NCBI GenBank assembly: GCA_902763155.1
Contig: CACWQS010000005.1
Coordinates: 1-64,000, forward strand
Length of the DNA: 64,000 nt
DNA from: an uncultured Pseudomonadota bacterium
GTDB lineage: Bacteria > Pseudomonadota > Alphaproteobacteria > RF32 > CAG-239
Direction: 5' to 3'
Shown here: positions 17,638 through 26,392 of the stretch, piece by piece
How the letters are laid out: every line of letters starts with the position of its first letter
Position numbering within the stretch: the stretch's first letter is position 1
Translations under genes and position numbers: made by a program
The notes under the pieces: generated by a model
The model's database searches: none
What the model was told of the DNA's origin: nothing
What the model saw: only the letters and a program-made list of their open reading frames with translations

Positions 17638-18234
17638 ATGAATAATTTGGTTAGAATTGATGATCCTCATTTTATTGAGGATTTGATGTATGCCCGCAAA
17701 GACAATATGCTCGGGCAAGATGTTTATGGTAGTATTGGCTTTGGCAACAAGGCTTATATGCACGAAGATGTGCGAAAAGCATTGCTCTCTATGGTGTCGG
17801 TATTGGAAGAAAAAGGTTGGAAAATGCGCATTTGTGATGCGTATCGTCCGCCTTTGGCACATCAGAAGATGGTGGAAATTATCCCAATTCCGGGCTTTTT
17901 TAAGGCCGATTATCGTACAAGCAACCATTGTCACGGAACGGCAGTTGATGTGTGTTTAACCGATTTAGAGGGCAATAACTTGGCTTATCCGTGCGAGGTT
18001 GACGCCTATGAACCACAGTTCCAAAGGCAAGTGGCGATGGGTAATTTTGCGCCGTTTCAGGAACACTTGAGAAAAGCAAGGCACGACTATGCCGGTGCTA
18101 CGGTTGAAGAAATCGGTAATCGCGAATTTTTGCGCAAACTGATGACAAGCCACGGTTTCGAGGCCATACCACATGAGTGGTGGCACTACAACATTATCGG
18201 TTGGCAGAATTATCCGGTAGTGGAGTGGAAATAG
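17638..18234 (+). CDS. D-alanyl-D-alanine dipeptidase, VanX/DdpX type (M15)
   Basis: It hydrolyses D-Ala-D-Ala, either to recycle cell-wall peptides or for use as food. The zinc ligands are recognisable: SNHCHGTAVDV (the SxHxxGxAxD motif near residue 101-110) and EWWHYN near residue 180, with the catalytic Glu. The RICDAYRPP motif with the conserved Arg is present near residue 63. 198 residues, no signal peptide, so it acts in the cytoplasm. No VanA or VanH gene is nearby, so this is not a vancomycin-resistance cluster. ATG 17638 is chosen over the upstream TTG. Confidence 0.9.
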   Translation: MNNLVRIDDPHFIEDLMYARKDNMLGQDVYGSIGFGNKAYMHEDVRKALLSMVSVLEEKGWKMRICDAYRPPLAHQKMVEIIPIPGFFKADYRTSNHCHGTAVDVCLTDLEGNNLAYPCEVDAYEPQFQRQVAMGNFAPFQEHLRKARHDYAGATVEEIGNREFLRKLMTSHGFEAIPHEWWHYNIIGWQNYPVVEWK

Positions 18235-18240
18235 CCAATA

Positions 18241-18277
18241 AAAAAAGAGCTTCCGATTAAGGAAGCTCTTTTTTTAT
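18241..18277. terminator. Bidirectional terminator between convergent genes
   Basis: An 11-bp perfect stem (18244-18254 with 18261-18271, loop GATTAA) has an A run before and a T run after. It can stop both the dipeptidase transcript and that of the minus-strand hydrolase. Confidence 0.9.
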
Positions 18278-18300
18278 TAGCTTATGAACAGCGTTTAGAA

Positions 18301-19176
18301 TTAACGGTTCATGGCAATAGCCTCGTCATACAGCCAGCTAAAGATTTTTTGCTGCGTGGTATCACCCTTAACAGATAAATCTTCCGGATGCCACTGAACA
18401 CAGAGAATGCCGCGTGCCATATCGCCGATTGCTTCGGGGATGCCGTCAGTGGCGGTGGCGTAAACCTCCAGTGGCAGGATATCGCCATCAACCAGCTGCA
18501 GCTCCTCACGCTGAACACGCTCCGGCGCAACAAATTCGGTGTGGCGCGAGTTCACGGAAAGTTTTTCCGCACCACCGGCCAGTTTGGCGAACGGCGTGTT
18601 CGGCTTCAGCCAAACCGCGTGCGCGTCATCTTTGTCAGATTTGTGCTCCAGCGGGCTCTCGAAATAATCTTTCGAACGGAACAGCTTCATGCCTGCAAAG
18701 CCGGCCATCATCTGCATTCCGGCGCAGATGCCTAAGGTAGGTATACCATATTTCAGTGCGTCCTTAATGCACCAGAAATACACCTCTGAACGATCGCTGG
18801 GGTGCTTAAGTTCAGTGGTTTTGGCGTCGGTGTAATACTTTTCCGGCGAGGCAAAAGCGCCACCGGGAAGAACTAGAGCATCGCAACCAATTATTTGGTC
18901 GCGGTAGTTCACATGATCCAGTAACATAATCTGTGCACCGGTTGCAGCTACTGCCTGCAGATAGTTTTTACCAATGCAATAGTGCTCTTTTTCGCGTCCG
19001 AAGAGGATTCCTATAACAGGAGCATCTTTTTTCGGGGTGTGGCAACCAAGCTTGGTGTAGTCCTCCGGCTTAAGCCAGAATGAGAGGTTCTGCACGTTAC
19101 GATACTTACGCCATTCGGCGTCTGCAATGCCATAGCCGTTGAACTGTGGCAATTTTTGAACAAAAACTTTCTTCAT
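18301..19176 (-). CDS. Class I glutamine amidotransferase-like hydrolase (peptidase C26 family)
   Basis: It resembles gamma-glutamyl-GABA hydrolase (PuuD). The nucleophile Cys sits in LGICAGMQMM, and the His-Glu pair in VQWHPED near the C terminus. The substrate is not predictable. I start at the ATG ending at 19176 (MKKVFVQKL, 291 residues), because the upstream frame runs through the promoter at 19232-19260. Codon use is unlike most neighbours, with many CTG, CTC and GCC codons and higher GC, which suggests transfer. No Shine-Dalgarno is seen before the start. Confidence 0.8.
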   Translation of the reverse strand: MKKVFVQKLPQFNGYGIADAEWRKYRNVQNLSFWLKPEDYTKLGCHTPKKDAPVIGILFGREKEHYCIGKNYLQAVAATGAQIMLLDHVNYRDQIIGCDALVLPGGAFASPEKYYTDAKTTELKHPSDRSEVYFWCIKDALKYGIPTLGICAGMQMMAGFAGMKLFRSKDYFESPLEHKSDKDDAHAVWLKPNTPFAKLAGGAEKLSVNSRHTEFVAPERVQREELQLVDGDILPLEVYATATDGIPEAIGDMARGILCVQWHPEDLSVKGDTTQQKIFSWLYDEAIAMNR

Positions 19177-19231
19177 AAGCGTTTTGTTTTGGTTAATAAT
19201 TAAAAAAATTAATAATGATTGAATTGACAGT

Positions 19232-19260
19232 AATCTAGCATAAGAAAAAATATTTGTCAA
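19232..19260 (-). promoter_or_regulatory. Promoter of the C26-family hydrolase gene
   Basis: On the minus strand TTGACA (19260-19255) and TAGATT (19237-19232) are exactly 17 bases apart, placing the start of transcription about 45 bases before the ATG. Confidence 0.65.
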
Positions 19261-19870
19261 ATTTTTTATGAAAAAAAACGACGCTGGGATATAGTGACTT
19301 CAGTTTCGTTAAATTTATCACACTAAAGTGCGGAAATCCTCGCCTTCATTGCATTTTGCCAAAGATGATAGTATTTAAGTATTTTCGGGATTTAGAGTGG
19401 GAATATAAGGTTACAAAACAGGAAGAAGTAAAGTTAAATTTCTTGTTTATATTGCGAATACCTTACCTGTTTTCTGAGATTCCCTCATTCGCTTCATTCA
19501 TTTGAGAATGACGACGGAAATGGCTGAGTCAAGTGCAAGAATTGACATAGGGAATATACGGGCACGGGGTTTAATTGGCAACAGTAAATATTATATATAA
19601 AAAAACGAATCGGGATATTTTATAAAAATTATGTAAATTCAATGTGTTAATTTTTATTATAGAATATAAACAGGCAAAATCGATTTTTTTCGATAAATGT
19701 AATAAAATAAGATTTATATCATATAATTTGCTAAATTTGAAATATTTATCTTATAATTTAGACATTTTTTAAAAAATAGTAAAAAAATACTTAACAAATG
19801 ATTAATTTTCTGTTAACACTAAAGGTAGTATGAATATGCAAAGTTTTCAGAAAATTAACTGGAGGATTTT
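19261..19870. other. AT-rich intergenic region with palindromes
   Basis: No gene is convincing in these 610 bases. They hold an 8-bp inverted repeat (19415-19422 with 19466-19473) and, right after it, a short palindromic segment at 19476-19517. That segment reads GATTCCCTCATTC to GAGAATGACGACGG and looks like a small dispersed palindromic element. The last 250 bases are very AT-rich and should contain the promoter of the lipoprotein gene; TTAACA boxes are seen near 19790-19820, but no clear pair. Confidence 0.5.
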
Positions 19871-20266
19871 ATGAAAAATTTATTTTATTTATCTGTTCTG
19901 GTTTTGGCTGCCGGTTTGTCAGCTTGTGCCAGCGACGAAATAAATGATACGAACGGTTATCAATATAACGGTCGTACCGGATGTAGTGATACATTGATTA
20001 AGCCTGCTCCGGCACCGGTTATGCAACCGGCACCGATTGCACAAGCTTGTCCTTGCCCTGCAGCTGCGCCAACTTGTGGTTGCCCTGCTCAGGAATATAC
20101 GGTTAGAACACCGGTTAAGGTAATTTACCAAAATACCACATATCGCACAGTTTATGAACCGAAGACGTTCACAACAACTTCGTATGAGGAACGTCCTTAT
20201 GTAGGTTGCCCTACAGGTGGATGTATGGCACCGCAACGTCCGGTTATGGCTTATCAGATGAGATAA
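19871..20266 (+). CDS. Small Cys- and Pro-rich lipoprotein
   Basis: The signal peptide ends in a lipobox, LSAC, with Cys at residue 19, so it should be lipidated and anchored in the envelope. The mature part has a Pro/Ala-rich stretch (PAPAPVMQPAPIAQ), a Cys-Pro cluster (ACPCPAAAPTCGCP), and a strand-like segment with repeated Tyr and Thr. The C terminus has two more Cys. 131 residues. GGAGG is 6 bases before the ATG. The function is unknown; it resembles short surface lipoproteins of this lineage such as the His-rich one at 59352. Confidence 0.75.
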   Translation: MKNLFYLSVLVLAAGLSACASDEINDTNGYQYNGRTGCSDTLIKPAPAPVMQPAPIAQACPCPAAAPTCGCPAQEYTVRTPVKVIYQNTTYRTVYEPKTFTTTSYEERPYVGCPTGGCMAPQRPVMAYQMR

Positions 20267-20290
20267 TTTTATAAGCAAGTTAACTTAATT

Positions 20291-20327
20291 GCCGATGGCT
20301 CGGATTTTGGGCTGTCGGCTTTTGTTT
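20291..20327 (+). terminator. Terminator after the small lipoprotein
   Basis: An 11-bp stem with three G-T pairs (20291-20301 with 20309-20319) is followed by a T-rich tail. Confidence 0.8.
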
Positions 20328-20413
20328 TATGGACTTGACTTTTAGACGAAAATATGCTAATGATACGATGAAAATATTATAATTTATATAAGTCATTCTA
20401 AACATTTACAATT

Positions 20414-21178
20414 ATGAACAGTGAGATTTACAAGATGCAGTCGCCCGAATGGGAAAGGACTGTGATGATGCATCTGATTATCAAGGGAGATGCTGAGAAA
20501 GTGGCAGAGCTGGTGGCAGACGGCTGGGGTGTGTATCCCGAAATTTTGAATTTGCTGGCAGCTTTTGAGGACACCAAGGTGCTGAACAAGGTTCTTAAGG
20601 CAGCAGCCGCGGTGGAGCGCTATAATGTAGAGAGGCTCTGTGGTTGGTTCAAGGCGTTTTTCGGGGCAGGTTGGAAAAAAGAGGTGGTTGAATATCGTCT
20701 GCAGCGCATCGCTGCCGAATATTTTACTCCGGAGGAGTGTGAAGAAAACGAATTTTGGGAGGCGCTGAAGGATAATTGCAGTTTTACCTCATGTGAAATT
20801 CTGCACAAGCACTTCGGTATGAAGTGGATGTTCAACTGGTGCGACGAACTGCGTGAGGCATCAAAGGCTAATCCGCTCTCTGACGAAGCCAGAAGTAAGC
20901 TAGAATATTGCGAATACTTCCTGAGTCAGCAAGGGCAATTCGAATATTTGCGTAAAAACGCGTGCTGGAAAGCTCTGCGCTACAAGGCAGGCTACGAATA
21001 TTTGGCCTCGGTGGGCGACTATATGGCAATTATGAACTGCGTATGCGTGAAAGACGACCTCCCAGACGAGCTTAAAGTTTATGTGCGGTCGATTTTGGAC
21101 GCCGCCGAAGCCAAGATGAGTAAAGATGACAGAGCTTGGTATAAGGCGATTAGGAGCGGACTTCTCTTGAAGATATAA
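20414..21178 (+). CDS. Hypothetical helical protein, 254 aa, atypical codon use
   Basis: I do not recognise the family. It is acidic, Trp- and Cys-rich (motifs GWGVYPEI, CGWFKAFFGAGW, KWMFNWCDEL) and looks all-helical, possibly repeat-like, with an ankyrin-like start (KGDAEKVAELVADGW). It has no signal peptide. A TTGACT/TAATGA pair at 20335-20363 may be the promoter. No Shine-Dalgarno is seen. Codons are richer in CTG, GAG and GCC than the neighbours, which suggests acquisition. A terminator follows. Confidence 0.65.
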   Translation: MNSEIYKMQSPEWERTVMMHLIIKGDAEKVAELVADGWGVYPEILNLLAAFEDTKVLNKVLKAAAAVERYNVERLCGWFKAFFGAGWKKEVVEYRLQRIAAEYFTPEECEENEFWEALKDNCSFTSCEILHKHFGMKWMFNWCDELREASKANPLSDEARSKLEYCEYFLSQQGQFEYLRKNACWKALRYKAGYEYLASVGDYMAIMNCVCVKDDLPDELKVYVRSILDAAEAKMSKDDRAWYKAIRSGLLLKI

Positions 21179-21207
21179 GTTGCAGAAATTGTAAAATTTT
21201 ACCAAAC

Positions 21208-21233
21208 GGGGTGCCGATCTGGCACCTTTTTTG
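21208..21233 (+). terminator. Terminator after the 254-aa gene
   Basis: A 6-bp GC-rich stem (GGTGCC 21210-21215 with GGCACC 21221-21226) is followed by six Ts. Confidence 0.8.
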
Positions 21234-21403
21234 TTTTACATACCGGTTTAATTTACAAAATTTTGCAAAACGATATATAAAACACTTGATTTTTGTATTT
21301 TATAATATAATATAAGCAGACAAGTGGGCAAATATTTTTATGGGCACACTGTGAAATAGCGAATATTTATATTTGCGATCAATTATAATTGAAAGGAACA
21401 AAA

Positions 21404-21859
21404 ATGAAAAAACAAGTTGTTGTATTAATTGCGATTATTGCATTTGTATTAGGTGCTGTTGCTTGCTGCTTAGGTTGCTGCGGCAAATCTAAAATTGCTG
21501 TAGTTGATATTGCTGCTATTGTCAGCCAATCTGAACAAGTTCAAGCTTTGAAGAATGAGCAAGCTGCTCAGGCTCAGGCCTTAACGCAGTGGTTGCAGGC
21601 TGCTCAAGACGAAGTTGAAAAGCAGACAGATACAAAGAAAAGAGATGAATTATTGCAAAAATATAATGCAGAATTTGCTCAAAAGAGAGATGCCGCTGCA
21701 CAACAATATGCCGCAAGATTGCAAGAAGTTGACAACAGCATCAGACAAACAATTGTTGAAGTAGCTAAAGATAAGGGCTATAAGATGGTTGTAGTTAAAG
21801 AAGTTGTTATTGACGGTGGTAAAGATATTACCGAAGATGTTGCTAAAATTGTAAAATAA
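21404..21859 (+). CDS. OmpH/Skp-like periplasmic chaperone family protein
   Basis: The 151-residue protein has one N-terminal hydrophobic segment (VVVLIAIIAFVLGAVACC), then the family-like KIAVVDIAAIV strand, then a long coiled coil rich in Gln, Ala and Lys (about residues 45-110), then a strand-helix end. This is the shape of Skp, the jellyfish-like chaperone for outer membrane proteins. Here the N-terminal segment ends in a Cys-rich CCLGCCG, so it may be membrane- or lipid-anchored rather than soluble. AAAGGA precedes ATG 21404; bamA and lpxD, its common neighbours, are absent. Confidence 0.75.
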   Translation: MKKQVVVLIAIIAFVLGAVACCLGCCGKSKIAVVDIAAIVSQSEQVQALKNEQAAQAQALTQWLQAAQDEVEKQTDTKKRDELLQKYNAEFAQKRDAAAQQYAARLQEVDNSIRQTIVEVAKDKGYKMVVVKEVVIDGGKDITEDVAKIVK

Positions 21860-21877
21860 TCAATATTCGTTGATTAC

Positions 21878-21912
21878 AAAAAAGTCCTCGCTACAATGGC
21901 GGGGATTTTTTG
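21878..21912 (+). terminator. Terminator after the OmpH-like gene
   Basis: A 7-bp stem (21885-21891 with 21899-21905, one G-T pair) is followed by six Ts. It also lies in front of the convergent helicase gene. Confidence 0.8.
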
Positions 21913-21927
21913 TTTAGATAGATAAAA

Positions 21928-24276
21928 TTAAGCGCGGTGCAAATAAGAACCCATCACTTTTTTGCGTCCGAATTTTTCAAACTGGACCTCACAAGATTGA
22001 CCTGAAACTGCAACAATTTTACCATATCCGAAGCTTTCGTGAAAAACTTTAATTCCAATCAGGCTGGATGTTCGCCCACTTTGATAGGAATTGTAGTCGG
22101 CATAATCGTCCGGTTCGTATGAATATTCATGTTCCTCTTGAGGTTCATATCTTTGGTAGCTCGGTTTTGTTGAAAACGCCGGTTTGCGTCGGTTATAGTT
22201 TTGCCGATATCCATTATATGAACGCCCGTAATTTCCGTAAGATGAACCGCCACTGTAACACTGACTCATTTGGTTGCTGATAGTAAGGCAATCTGTTGGA
22301 ATTTCGTTAATAAAACGCGATGGTTCATTATTTTGCCATTGACCATATAAACGCCGACTGTGCGCCAAAGTAATGTAGAGGTTTTGTTTGGCTCGGGTAA
22401 TTGCAACGTATGCCAATCTACGTTCTTCTTCCAAAGAATCGGACCCGCCTTCTTCCAAACTTTTTTGATGAGGAAACAGTGTTTCTTCCCACCCCGGCAA
22501 AAAAACCGTATCAAATTCCAAACCTTTGGCAGAGTGAAGCGTCATCAGCATCACTTTGTTCGAATCGGTAACACTATCGTTATCCATAACTAAACTGACA
22601 TGTTCCATAAATTCACTCAAATTAGGGTAATTAGCTTCATCACCCATAACATTTATCAGCTCGCGGAGGTTATCAAGACGCCCCGGAGCCTCAACCGAAG
22701 TGTCATTTTTAAGCATATCCCAATAGCCGGACTCGGTTAAAACCTGTTCTGCCAACTCTCCAAGCGGAATGGCTTGTTCCATTTTATCCCATTCGGCAAA
22801 ATGTTGCATCAGCTCACTTAAATTGTTTTTGACTTTGCCGCTGATGATGTTTTGTTCAATCGCTAAATTGACGGCGGCGTAGAGAGATATGTGTTGATCT
22901 CGGGCAATTTGTTGCAGTTTTTCTATGGTTTTGGCACCAACACCGCGCGTCGGTTTGTTAATAATGCGTTCAAAAGCCAAGTCGTCAGAAGGTTGAAGAA
23001 TAACTCGATAATAGGCCAAAGCATCACGAATTTCAGCACGTTCGTAGAACTTCGGACCACCGATAACTTGGTAGGGAACCGCTTCTCGCACAAATTTTTC
23101 TTCGAATTCGCGGGTTTGGAAGGCTGTGCGCACCAAAACCGCCATATTGGCATAGTCTTTGCCGGTGCGATGCAAACGTTCAATTTCGGCGGCAATCCAT
23201 TCGGCTTCTTCACTACCGTCTGTCATGGCAATCAGGCGAATTTTTTCGTTATTTTCTTTTGTGGCCGGACTATTTTCAGCGACGCGTAATGTTTTGCCTA
23301 AACGGGTGGCGTTGTGAGCAATCAAACTGCTGGCGGCGTTCAAAATATTAGCCGTGGAACGATAATTGCGTTCCAGACGAATAACCTTAGCATCTTCAAA
23401 ATCTTTTTGGAAGCGCATTATATTTTCTATTTCGGCACCACGCCAAGAATATATGGATTGATCATCATCTCCGACACAACACAAATTACGGCTTTTTTGC
23501 GAGAGTAAGCGCAAAAACAGATATTGAGTAACATTGGTATCTTGATACTCATCAACCATAATATAGCGAAATTTATCTTGATATTTTTGCAAAATATCGG
23601 CATTTGACATCAAAATAATGAGCGTATAAAGAAGAATATCGCCAAAATCAACACAGTTTAATTCCAGCAAACGAGCCTGATATTTTTGATAGACCGTAAT
23701 CAGCACATTGGAGCGAAAATCGGAAGCGGCTTTATCAACGGTGATACCCTTATCTTTAAGGCGTGAGATTCTTTCAACAAGACTTTGCGGCGGGTATTTT
23801 TTATCATCAATACCTTCGGCTTCTAAAATTTGTTTAATCAACCGTTTTTGGTCATCTTCGCCTAAAATTGTAAAATTTGGCTTTAAGCCTACTAATTCGG
23901 CATTAACGCGCAAGATTTTTACGCATATGCTGTGAAAAGTGCCAAGCCAGACATTATTCACCATATCGCCAATCAGATTTTGGACGCGTGCGCGCATTTC
24001 TTTGGCGGCACGATTGGTAAATGTGACGACCAAGCAATTCCATGGGTTAGCCAAGTTTTTTGTTAAAATATAAGCCAATCTTGTGGTTAAAACTTTGGTT
24101 TTACCGGTGCCGGCGCCGGAAAGCACCAAAAGAGGACCTTCGGTGTTTTCCACTGCTTGACGTTGTTCCGGATTAAGCTCATCAAGCCATGGCGTTTGCG
24201 GTTTTAAGGCGCTGATATTATCGTATATTTGCGGTGCGGTATTATCTTCGTCCAAATCAAAAATATCGTCATTCAT
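21928..24276 (-). CDS. uvrD: UvrD/PcrA-type ATP-dependent DNA helicase
   Basis: This is an SF1A 3'-5' helicase acting in excision and mismatch repair. Walker A is LSGAGTGKTKVL near residue 52-63, the Walker B is VDEYQDTN, and DDQSIYSWRGA and VAITRAKQNLYI follow. After residue 670 comes a Tyr/Ser/Gly-rich linker. A Tudor-like C-terminal domain follows (GIKVFHESFGYGKIVAV), the RNA polymerase contact of PcrA/UvrD. 782 residues. Confidence 0.95.
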   Translation of the reverse strand: MNDDIFDLDEDNTAPQIYDNISALKPQTPWLDELNPEQRQAVENTEGPLLVLSGAGTGKTKVLTTRLAYILTKNLANPWNCLVVTFTNRAAKEMRARVQNLIGDMVNNVWLGTFHSICVKILRVNAELVGLKPNFTILGEDDQKRLIKQILEAEGIDDKKYPPQSLVERISRLKDKGITVDKAASDFRSNVLITVYQKYQARLLELNCVDFGDILLYTLIILMSNADILQKYQDKFRYIMVDEYQDTNVTQYLFLRLLSQKSRNLCCVGDDDQSIYSWRGAEIENIMRFQKDFEDAKVIRLERNYRSTANILNAASSLIAHNATRLGKTLRVAENSPATKENNEKIRLIAMTDGSEEAEWIAAEIERLHRTGKDYANMAVLVRTAFQTREFEEKFVREAVPYQVIGGPKFYERAEIRDALAYYRVILQPSDDLAFERIINKPTRGVGAKTIEKLQQIARDQHISLYAAVNLAIEQNIISGKVKNNLSELMQHFAEWDKMEQAIPLGELAEQVLTESGYWDMLKNDTSVEAPGRLDNLRELINVMGDEANYPNLSEFMEHVSLVMDNDSVTDSNKVMLMTLHSAKGLEFDTVFLPGWEETLFPHQKSLEEGGSDSLEEERRLAYVAITRAKQNLYITLAHSRRLYGQWQNNEPSRFINEIPTDCLTISNQMSQCYSGGSSYGNYGRSYNGYRQNYNRRKPAFSTKPSYQRYEPQEEHEYSYEPDDYADYNSYQSGRTSSLIGIKVFHESFGYGKIVAVSGQSCEVQFEKFGRKKVMGSYLHRA

Positions 24277-24405
24277 TGTTTTCTTCTTATATATTTTGCT
24301 TGTCTTTAATCTTTTTAAAACTTATATATACAATTATAATAAGTTGAAAATAAATAAAAGCGATTTATCGACTTTTAAGCAATTTTTTGTGAGGAGAATT
24401 TGAAG

Positions 24406-25377
24406 ATGTCGGACGTGCGGGAAAAAATTGTGGCATTGCAAAAATATATGGAAAGCCGGATTTTAGGGCAGGAAGATTTGGTGAAAAAATTGGTAATTAC
24501 GCTGATTGCCGATGGTCATGCTTTGGTAGAAGGGGCACCGGGGTTAGCTAAAACGAAGGCGATTAAGACTATGTCACAGTGTATAGAGGCGGATTATAAT
24601 CGTATTCAGTTTACGCCTGATTTATTGCCGTCAGATATTACCGGAAGCGAAATCTATGTAGCATCAACGGGAAAATTTGAATTTCGTCCCGGACCGGTGT
24701 TTGCCAATTTGGTATTGGCTGATGAAATTAACCGTGCGCCGGCGAAAGTGCAGGCGGCGCTCTTGGAGGCTATGGCTGAAAGGCAAGTCAGTGTGGGCGG
24801 AAAGCAATATAAATTGCCGGCGTTGTTTATGGTTATGGCCACACAAAACCCGATAGAGCACGAAGGAACATATAATCTGCCGGAAGCACAACTTGATCGT
24901 TTTTTGATGTTTATTAAAATTGATCAACCGAATGCGGCAACCGAGCATAAAATTTTGCGCCTTGTGCGCCAAGAGGAAATTGATGAAGATATTGAGGCGC
25001 GTGAAAAGGCGTGTTCGGTGCGCCAAGAAGATATTATGACGGCACGCGCGGAAGCTCACCATATACATTGTTCAAATGCGGTAGAAGAATATTTGGTGCA
25101 GTTGATTATGGCAACAAGACATCCGGAAAAATATGATGATAGTTTGCGCGGTAGTATTGCTTTTGGCGCCAGCCCGCGTGCAACGATTGCACTTGATAAA
25201 TGTGCACGGATTCACGCATGGCTGGAGGGACGTGATTTTGTAACACCTGAGGATATTCACGCTGTGGTGTTTGATATCTTACGGCATCGTTTGATTTTGA
25301 GTTTTGAAGCGCAAGCCGGCGGTTTGACGGCCGATGCTGTAATAAGTAAGCTGTTGCAAGTGGTGCCGTTGCCGTAA
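24406..25377 (+). CDS. MoxR family AAA+ ATPase
   Basis: MoxR ATPases act as chaperones that mature or activate partner proteins, often VWA-domain proteins. The 323-residue protein has Walker A as EGAPGLAKTKA near residue 45, Walker B LADEINRAPAKVQ near 108, the sensor ATQNPIEHEGTYNLPEAQLDRF, and SPRATIALDKCAR in the lid. ATG 24406 follows GAGGAG by 9 bases. It is in an operon with the DUF58 gene, the classic pairing. Confidence 0.93.
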   Translation: MSDVREKIVALQKYMESRILGQEDLVKKLVITLIADGHALVEGAPGLAKTKAIKTMSQCIEADYNRIQFTPDLLPSDITGSEIYVASTGKFEFRPGPVFANLVLADEINRAPAKVQAALLEAMAERQVSVGGKQYKLPALFMVMATQNPIEHEGTYNLPEAQLDRFLMFIKIDQPNAATEHKILRLVRQEEIDEDIEAREKACSVRQEDIMTARAEAHHIHCSNAVEEYLVQLIMATRHPEKYDDSLRGSIAFGASPRATIALDKCARIHAWLEGRDFVTPEDIHAVVFDILRHRLILSFEAQAGGLTADAVISKLLQVVPLP

Positions 25378-25392
25378 TGTGAGGGTTTTGAG

Positions 25393-26325
25393 ATGCAATT
25401 TTTCGGTTGGAATTTGCAAGCAACTAAAAAACAAGATGAGCTCAAAGGATTAGCTGTGAGTGTGAATGAACTGATTGAGCAACAACGGTATGTTCCGTAT
25501 TTATCAATGTCGGAAAATATGATGACCTCGGACAGAGCCGGTGATGTGAAGTCGGTGTTTAAAGGTCGCGGTATGGAATTTGAAGAAGTGCGAACTTATA
25601 ATTTCGGAGATGATATACGGGATATTGATTGGCGAGTAACAGCTCGTAAAGCCGAGCCTTATACCAAATTATTTCGTGAAGAAAAAGATCGAGAAATTGT
25701 GGTATTGTTAGATTTATCATCTTCAATGGTTTTCGGAACCAAAGGAGAATTAAAATCGGTGGCAGCGGCAAAGTTAGCTGCGCTTATCGGTTGGATGACA
25801 TTAAAAAATAAGGATCGCTTCGGTTTATTATTATTTGACGGTAAAGATACCACTTATTATAAACCGCAAAATAATCAAAAATCGCTAATGATGTTATTTC
25901 AGGTGATTGCAGATAAAAGCAAGCAGATTTTGCGGGAAAATTACGATGGTGATTTATCGGCGGCATTGAAAATGTTTGAATTAAGTCATAAGGGGCAGGG
26001 GACATTTTTTGTTTTGAGCGATTTTTACAATATTTCCGATAAATTTTTTAAGAATATTGCCGCTTTATCGAGGCAACATTGCGTTTATTGTTGGCGCATT
26101 TTTGATATTTTGGAAGATATTGCTCCGTTTGATGGAGTATATGCGGCGCAAAATGGTGAGCAAAAGGTGGTTTTTGATACCTCTGTAGAGGCTTTTAAGA
26201 CAGAATATCGGCAGCATTTCGCTCTGCAAAGGCAAAATTTTCAAATAAATTGTCAAAAATTTTTCTGCAGATATTTGGAAATTAGGACAGATAGCCCTAT
26301 TTTCAAACAGTTAGTCAGGCTATAA
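25393..26325 (+). CDS. DUF58 domain protein (VWA-like partner of MoxR)
   Basis: The DUF58 signature is clear: the RTYNFGDDIRDIDWRVTARK region near residues 74-93, then a VWA-like fold with VLLDLSSSMVFG, a DxSxS metal site, near 112-123. 310 residues, with no membrane segment. The pair MoxR/DUF58 is usually followed by BatA or BatB membrane proteins; here the next gene is a TPR protein with its own promoter. Confidence 0.88.
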   Translation: MQFFGWNLQATKKQDELKGLAVSVNELIEQQRYVPYLSMSENMMTSDRAGDVKSVFKGRGMEFEEVRTYNFGDDIRDIDWRVTARKAEPYTKLFREEKDREIVVLLDLSSSMVFGTKGELKSVAAAKLAALIGWMTLKNKDRFGLLLFDGKDTTYYKPQNNQKSLMMLFQVIADKSKQILRENYDGDLSAALKMFELSHKGQGTFFVLSDFYNISDKFFKNIAALSRQHCVYCWRIFDILEDIAPFDGVYAAQNGEQKVVFDTSVEAFKTEYRQHFALQRQNFQINCQKFFCRYLEIRTDSPIFKQLVRL

Positions 26326-26330
26326 ATAAC

Positions 26331-26359
26331 TTGACATAATAATATTTGTGTGCTATAAA
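26331..26359 (+). promoter_or_regulatory. Promoter of the TPR protein gene
   Basis: TTGACA at 26331-26336 and TATAAA at 26354-26359 are exactly 17 bases apart. The pair overlaps the upstream frame of the next ORF and so fixes its start at 26393. Confidence 0.8.
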
Positions 26360-26392
26360 TGGTTTAATTATTTTGTAAAAGAAGAGGTCAAA

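Noticed and set aside
17638-18234. VanX of a vancomycin-resistance cluster
   Set aside because: No vanA, vanH, vanR or vanS is nearby; isolated VanX-like dipeptidases are common in Gram-negative bacteria.
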